Part shown: one piece after another, positions 60,610 to 64,000 of the stretch
Position numbering within the stretch: the first letter of the stretch is position 1
Layout: every line of letters starts with the position of its first letter
From: Laceyella tengchongensis
GTDB lineage: Bacteria > Bacillota > Bacilli > Thermoactinomycetales > Thermoactinomycetaceae
Length of the DNA: 64,000 nt
Direction of reading: 5' to 3'
Assembly: GCF_900182735.1 (NCBI RefSeq)
Contig: NZ_FXTU01000004.1
Span: forward strand, 186,001-250,000
Notes under the pieces: model-generated
Told to the model about the DNA's origin: nothing
What the model saw: only the letters and a program-made list of their open reading frames with translations
Database searches by the model: none
Program-made: the position numbers and the translations under genes

Positions 60610-61419
60610 ATGTTGTTGCGGGCGGAAGGGCTTGGCAAGCGCTTGGGCGGCCGCTGGGTGCTCCATGAAATCAGCTTAGAAGTGGCGTCGGGGGAGATGG
60701 TCGGCATCATTGGCCCAAATGGAAGCGGCAAAAGCACCCTCCTTTCGTGCTTAGTGGGGGAGAAAAAGGCTGACACCGGACAGGTGTGGTTGCGAGGCCG
60801 GCCATTGGCGGAGATGGGAGCCAAGGAGCGGGCGCGGCAAATCGCGGTTTTGGCCCAAGAAGAGGTAGGGGAAATCTATTTCACTGTCAAAGGAATAGTG
60901 GAGATGGGGCGGCATCCCCATCTAGGGCGCTGGCCGTGGCTCGGGGAGCGGGATGAGCGTATCGTGGCTGATGTGTTGCGTCAGACCGATAGCCAACATT
61001 TGGCCGAGCGGATTTTTGCAGGCCTTAGCGGCGGCGAGAAACAACGGGTGTCCTTAGCGCGGGCGCTGGCACAGGAGCCGGTGTTGCTCGTGCTGGATGA
61101 GCCCACCGCCTATCTCGATCTGAAATACCAGTTCGCCTTGTTAAATTGGATTAAACAGTGGCAGGCGTCATGCGGGTTGACCGTGATCATGGTCTTGCAC
61201 GATTTAAATCTGGCCGCGCAATATTGTGACCGCCTGCTGGTGTTGAAGCAGGGACGAATCGTGCGCCAGGGTACTCCGCACGAGGTGATTGTGCCGGAGA
61301 TGGTCGAAGCGGTTTATGGCATGTCTCCCATTGTGGTGGAACATCCGTTGCTCGGGGTTCCGCAAGTGTTATTGACAGCGATGCAAGCACAGGAGAACGG
61401 GGAGGAGCGCGAACGATGA
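60610..61419 (+). CDS. btuD: Cobalamin ABC transporter ATP-binding protein (BtuD)
   Basis: A 269-residue ATPase of the FecE/BtuD class. Walker A GPNGSGKST, signature LSGGEKQRVSLARALA, Walker B VLLVLDEPTAYLDL and the H-loop VIMVLHDLNLAAQ are intact. GAGGAGGG places the start at ATG 60610. The product's last residues overlap the start of the adenosyltransferase gene by four bases, so uptake and activation of the cofactor are translated together. Confidence 0.94.
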   Translation: MLLRAEGLGKRLGGRWVLHEISLEVASGEMVGIIGPNGSGKSTLLSCLVGEKKADTGQVWLRGRPLAEMGAKERARQIAVLAQEEVGEIYFTVKGIVEMGRHPHLGRWPWLGERDERIVADVLRQTDSQHLAERIFAGLSGGEKQRVSLARALAQEPVLLVLDEPTAYLDLKYQFALLNWIKQWQASCGLTVIMVLHDLNLAAQYCDRLLVLKQGRIVRQGTPHEVIVPEMVEAVYGMSPIVVEHPLLGVPQVLLTAMQAQENGEERER

Positions 61420-62003
61420 AAATCTATACCCGGACGGGTGATGAAGGCAAGACAGGAGTCATTGGCGGACGTGTGTCGAAAGATGATATCCGTGTGGAAG
61501 CGTATGGTACGGTGGATGAGGTAAATGCGTTTGTCGGTGAGGCAATCGTCAGGTTGGACCCGGCGATCCATGCCGATTTGCTCCAAGATTTGACCGAAAT
61601 TCAGCATGAATTGTTTGATGCCGGGGGAGACTTGGCCCAAGCGGGTAAAAATCGTCGCTATAGGGTGACAGCGGAGATGGTGACCCGGTTGGAGGCATTG
61701 ATTGATCGGTATGAGCAGGAATGCCCACCACTGGAACGATTCATTTTGCCTGGGGGCTCCCCGCTATCGGCCGCTTTGCATGTGTGCCGCGTGTTGACGC
61801 GCCGGGCAGAACGGTTGGTTGTCAGCTTGTGCCGGGAGCAAGAAACAAACGTCGAAGTGCGGCGTTATCTGAACCGGTTATCGGACTTCTTCTTCACTGT
61901 GGCGCGGGTGGCCAATGTGCGGGCAGGAATGGCAGATGTGGAATATAAGCGCGGCGTGCGGGTGTTTCACACGGACGAGAAAAAGGATCAGGGCACAACG
62001 TAA
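61416..62003 (+). CDS. pduO: Cob(I)yrinic acid a,c-diamide adenosyltransferase (PduO type)
   Basis: A 195-residue ATP:corrinoid adenosyltransferase that turns imported cobalamin into adenosylcobalamin. The ATP site is in IYTRTGDEGKTGVIGG at the start; VEAYGTVDEVNAFVGEA and the C-terminal RRAERLVVSLCRE and LNRLSDFFFTVAR are family hallmarks. It ends the riboswitch-controlled operon. The organism thus couples B12 uptake directly to cofactor activation. Confidence 0.94.
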   Translation: MKIYTRTGDEGKTGVIGGRVSKDDIRVEAYGTVDEVNAFVGEAIVRLDPAIHADLLQDLTEIQHELFDAGGDLAQAGKNRRYRVTAEMVTRLEALIDRYEQECPPLERFILPGGSPLSAALHVCRVLTRRAERLVVSLCREQETNVEVRRYLNRLSDFFFTVARVANVRAGMADVEYKRGVRVFHTDEKKDQGTT

Positions 62004-62045
62004 ACTGCGGAGTGCGCGAAAGTGAGATGTGAGGAGGACACAGGT

Positions 62046-62402
62046 ATGGCGTTAGTGATGTATTGGTATCCCAAATGCGGAACGTGCCGCAAAGCGAAAA
62101 AGTTTTTTGAGGAACACGGGGTGGCGGTGACAGAGAAACATATCGTCGAAACACCGCCGTCCAAAGCAGAGTTGGCAGATCTGGTTAAGAAAAGTGGATT
62201 GCCGATCCAAAAGTTTTTCAACACCAGCGGCCAAAAGTACCGCGAGTTGGGCTTGTCGAAGAAATTAAAAGAGATGAGCGACGATGAGAAGCTAGACTTG
62301 CTTGCTTCCGACGGGATGTTGATCAAGCGCCCGATCGTCACCGATGGGGAGAAAGTGACCGTCGGCTTTAAGGAAGAGCAATTTAAAGAGACGTGGGTGT
62401 GA
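62046..62402 (+). CDS. ArsC/Spx-like thioredoxin-fold protein (YusI type)
   Basis: A 118-residue protein of the ArsC/Spx/MgsR superfamily, with WYPKCGTCRKAKKFFEEHG at the start (CxxC redox motif). PIVTDGEKVTVGFKEEQFKETW at the end is typical of the YusI-like, arsenate-reductase-fold branch. A full arsenate reductase role is unlikely, as the extra catalytic residues cannot be confirmed. GAGGAGG precedes ATG 62046. It is followed by a terminator and stands alone. Confidence 0.88.
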   Translation: MALVMYWYPKCGTCRKAKKFFEEHGVAVTEKHIVETPPSKAELADLVKKSGLPIQKFFNTSGQKYRELGLSKKLKEMSDDEKLDLLASDGMLIKRPIVTDGEKVTVGFKEEQFKETWV

Positions 62403-62412
62403 ATAAGTAGTA

Positions 62413-62456
62413 GACCGACCTTCCCTTCTGTACAGGTGGGGAAGATCGGTTTGTTC
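62413..62456 (+). terminator. Terminator after the YusI-like gene
   Basis: CCGACCTTCCC / GGGGAAGATCGG with one mismatch and a 12-base loop, then TTTGTTC. Confidence 0.7.
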
Positions 62457-62893
62457 GTGTAAGGGATGACGAAAAATTAAGACATATGTGGAGGTAGACG
62501 CCTCCACCTCTTGCTTAGTCAGGGAGCTTGCTCAAGTTGTTAGTGCAAGCGTCGGTTAATGGCATAGCGGTAGCCGTTGCCTGGTTCTTTAGCCCTTTCT
62601 CCATAGAGTGGCAAGGGTCTGTGGTTCTGTGGTGTGTGTGCTGATTCGCGCGGCAGCAGGATAAATCGGTAAGGATAGGAAATAAATAGATGGGAAACCA
62701 AGGTGCGTAATTGAAAATTGTTTTCACTTTATAATTAATATAAAATAGTATTGACTATAATCTAGGAGCATGGTAAGTTAAATATGTGCCAAGCATTGCC
62801 ACCTATTGTTTAAGACCCTTTTATGATGGGCAAGGTAAAGAATGTGGCATGAAATAGCAATGGCTAGTTTCATAACTTGAGGAGGTTGTTCAA
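62457..62893 (+). promoter_or_regulatory. Leader region of the peroxiredoxin gene with PerR-like box
   Basis: TTATAATTAATATAA at 62729-62743 matches the PerR consensus TTATAATNATTATAA in 14 of 15 positions. Two TATAAT hexamers (62730-62735, 62756-62761) and a TTGACT (62751-62756) lie in the same stretch, so the box overlaps promoter elements. An additional hairpin GTGGAGG/CCTCCAC is at 62488-62507. No gene is supported here. Confidence 0.6.
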
Positions 62894-63433
62894 GTGGCTC
62901 AACGTCTTGTAGGATTGCCAGCTCCAGATTTTGAAATGGAGAGTACCAAAAATCTGGAAACATTGGATGAGAAAGTTTCTCTTTCCGATTACAAAGGAAA
63001 ATGGCTGGTTCTGTTTTTCTACCCACTTGATTTTACATTTGTCTGCCCAACCGAGATTACAGCTTTGTCTGACCGTTATGAAGAGTTCCAAGATCTCGAT
63101 GCAGAGATCCTCGGTGTGAGCACCGACAGCAAATTCTCCCACCGCGCTTGGATCAACACGCCTCGCAGCGAAAACGGTTTGGGTGACATCAACTTCCCAT
63201 TGGCTGCTGACACCACTCATAAAGTAAGCCGTGACTACGGCGTGCTGATTGAGGAGGAAGGCATTGCCCTGCGCGGTTTGTTCATCATCGATCCGGACGG
63301 CATTTTGCGTTACCAAGTGGTAAACGACAACAACATCGGTCGTGACGTGGATGAAACTCTGCGCGTACTGCAAGCTCTGCAAACCGGCGGCTTGTGCCCG
63401 GCCAACTGGAAACCGGGGCAAAAAACGCTTTAA
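62894..63433 (+). CDS. ykuU: 2-Cys peroxiredoxin (YkuU type)
   Basis: A 179-residue typical 2-Cys peroxiredoxin that reduces hydrogen peroxide and organic peroxides. The peroxidatic Cys is in DFTFVCPTEITAL (about residue 51) and the resolving Cys in GGLCPANWKPG (about 171). Start is GTG 62894 after GGAGG. The order peroxiredoxin then thioredoxin-like protein matches the Bacillus ykuU-ykuV pair. The PerR-like box upstream suggests induction by peroxide. Confidence 0.93.
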   Translation: MAQRLVGLPAPDFEMESTKNLETLDEKVSLSDYKGKWLVLFFYPLDFTFVCPTEITALSDRYEEFQDLDAEILGVSTDSKFSHRAWINTPRSENGLGDINFPLAADTTHKVSRDYGVLIEEEGIALRGLFIIDPDGILRYQVVNDNNIGRDVDETLRVLQALQTGGLCPANWKPGQKTL

Positions 63434-63447
63434 GATAAGTGAGTAGA

Positions 63448-63483
63448 GGGCCTAACGTCAGTCGCGTTAGGTCCTTTCTTTCC
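63448..63483 (+). terminator. Terminator between ykuU and ykuV-like genes
   Basis: GGGCCTAACG / CGTTAGGTCC with a wobble, seven-base loop, then TTTCTTTCC. It should reduce read-through into the next gene. Confidence 0.82.
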
Positions 63484-63507
63484 ATATATGACAGGAGGAT
63501 GGAGAAC

Positions 63508-63957
63508 ATGGCGCTTCGTTTACGCACAGAAATGCCTGAAATCAATGGTGTGACGGAATGGGTCAATCAAGAGGTGACGAAGGAAGAGTTGAAAGGAAGC
63601 CCTGTGCTCGTTCATTTTTGGTCGATCAGTTGCCACATGTGCAAAGAAAGTTTGCCTGAACTCAACAAAATGCGGGAGGAAATCCCTAATCTGAAACTGG
63701 TCGGAATTCATATGCCTCGCTCGGAGAAAGACACAGATGTGGACGCGGTGAAAGAAACCATAGTAAAATACGAACTGAAACATCCACAAGGCATCGACAA
63801 CGAACATCGTGTGGTGGATGCGTTCGAAAACGAATTTGTGCCTGCATTTTACTTATTCGATGCAAACGGCCTGCTGCGTCACCGTTCAGCTGGCGAGAAA
63901 GCGCTCTCGATGCTGAAACGCCCGTTGGAACGGGTGCTGGCTGAAACAGAAGCTTAA
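63508..63957 (+). CDS. ykuV: Thiol-disulfide oxidoreductase (YkuV type)
   Basis: A 149-residue thioredoxin-fold protein without a signal peptide. The active site is FWSISCHMCKESLPEL (CxxC); FVPAFYLFDANGLL gives the cis-Pro loop. It likely keeps YkuU or other cytosolic proteins reduced. AGGAGG with suitable spacing marks ATG 63508; ATG 63499 lies against the site. A partial gene begins 18 bases downstream. Confidence 0.9.
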   Translation: MALRLRTEMPEINGVTEWVNQEVTKEELKGSPVLVHFWSISCHMCKESLPELNKMREEIPNLKLVGIHMPRSEKDTDVDAVKETIVKYELKHPQGIDNEHRVVDAFENEFVPAFYLFDANGLLRHRSAGEKALSMLKRPLERVLAETEA

Positions 63958-63975
63958 GATCCGGAGGGAATCGAC

Positions 63976-64000
63976 ATGAACTTGCCAAAAGAGCTGCGTT
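63976..64000 (+). CDS. Gene start cut by the right edge
   Basis: CGGAGGG followed by ATG 63976 and the first eight codons (MNLPKELR). Function cannot be told. Spacing to ykuV suggests one operon. Confidence 0.45.

Noticed and set aside
1..64000. CRISPR arrays, tRNA or rRNA genes, insertion sequences, prophage
   Set aside because: No regularly spaced repeats, tRNA-like cloverleafs, rRNA signatures, transposases or integrases were seen.

Overview
The window looks like chromosomal DNA of a spore-forming Gram-positive bacterium of the class Bacilli. The evidence is the strong AGGAGG ribosome binding sites, frequent GTG/TTG starts, many Rho-independent terminators, the Bacillus-type clusters yerC-pcrB-pcrA-ligA, gatCAB, dgkB-rlmCD and ykuU-ykuV, a YheC/YheD-type endospore ATP-grasp fragment and a CwlD-like amidase. 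Base composition is moderate, about half G+C by eye. A thermophilic Thermoactinomycetaceae-like member is possible, but that is inference. No rRNA, tRNA, CRISPR array, insertion sequence or prophage was recognised.

Layout. 1-5.0 kb: YheC/D fragment and DUF2935 gene (minus), rocA/pruA, then a DUF418 membrane protein divergent from a TetR regulator that appears to be leaderless and to have a palindromic operator. 5.0-8.5 kb: a structured intergenic element, then a polar amino-acid ABC transporter (ATPase, lipoprotein, two permeases) whose ATPase seems to start at an ATC codon. 8.6-13.0 kb: a coiled-coil protein, tatA, and cstA-ybdD divergent from a LysR regulator. 13.3-24.6 kb: gatCAB, a small membrane protein, a CbiX-type chelatase, a HupE/UreJ protein, gnd, an NCS2 purine permease, dgkB and rlmCD. 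24.6-28.0 kb: nitroreductase, a CwlD-like amidase that lacks the expected catalytic Glu, and cyclophilin and UDP-glucose dehydrogenase on the minus strand.

28.0-28.85 kb is gene-poor. 28.85-36.9 kb: yerC-pcrB-pcrA-ligA, then an unknown membrane protein and an exported transglutaminase-like protein with three internal repeats. 37.0-40.1 kb (minus): a TPP-riboswitch-controlled ThiY/X/Z-type pyrimidine/thiamine transporter with a frameshifted thiamine-binding gene. 40.2-46.9 kb: RluA-type pseudouridine synthase, secreted lipase, a 59-codon membrane protein, and a class A penicillin-binding protein with a calcium-binding-like tail. 47-51 kb: YkvI-like transporter, a divergent PlsY homologue, DUF2797 protein, and an SDH-type serine protease with a small partner gene. 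51.2-56.8 kb: acyl-CoA ligase, then the Hen1-Pnkp RNA repair pair. 56.9-64 kb: CsoR and an alpha/beta hydrolase (minus), a cobalamin-riboswitch operon for B12 uptake plus an adenosyltransferase, a YusI/ArsC-like protein, and a YkuU peroxiredoxin (PerR-like box) with a YkuV-like thioredoxin.

Functional themes are nutrient salvage under riboswitch control (thiamine precursors, cobalamin, purines, amino acids), genome and RNA maintenance (PcrA, LigA, Hen1-Pnkp, RlmCD, GatCAB), envelope building (PBP, Tat, DgkB, amidase) and thiol/peroxide defence. The most unusual items are the Hen1-Pnkp pair, the ATC start, the frameshifted thiamine-binding gene, the pseudo-amidase, the divergent PlsY, the triple-repeat transglutaminase and an unassigned structured RNA-like element near 5.1 kb.
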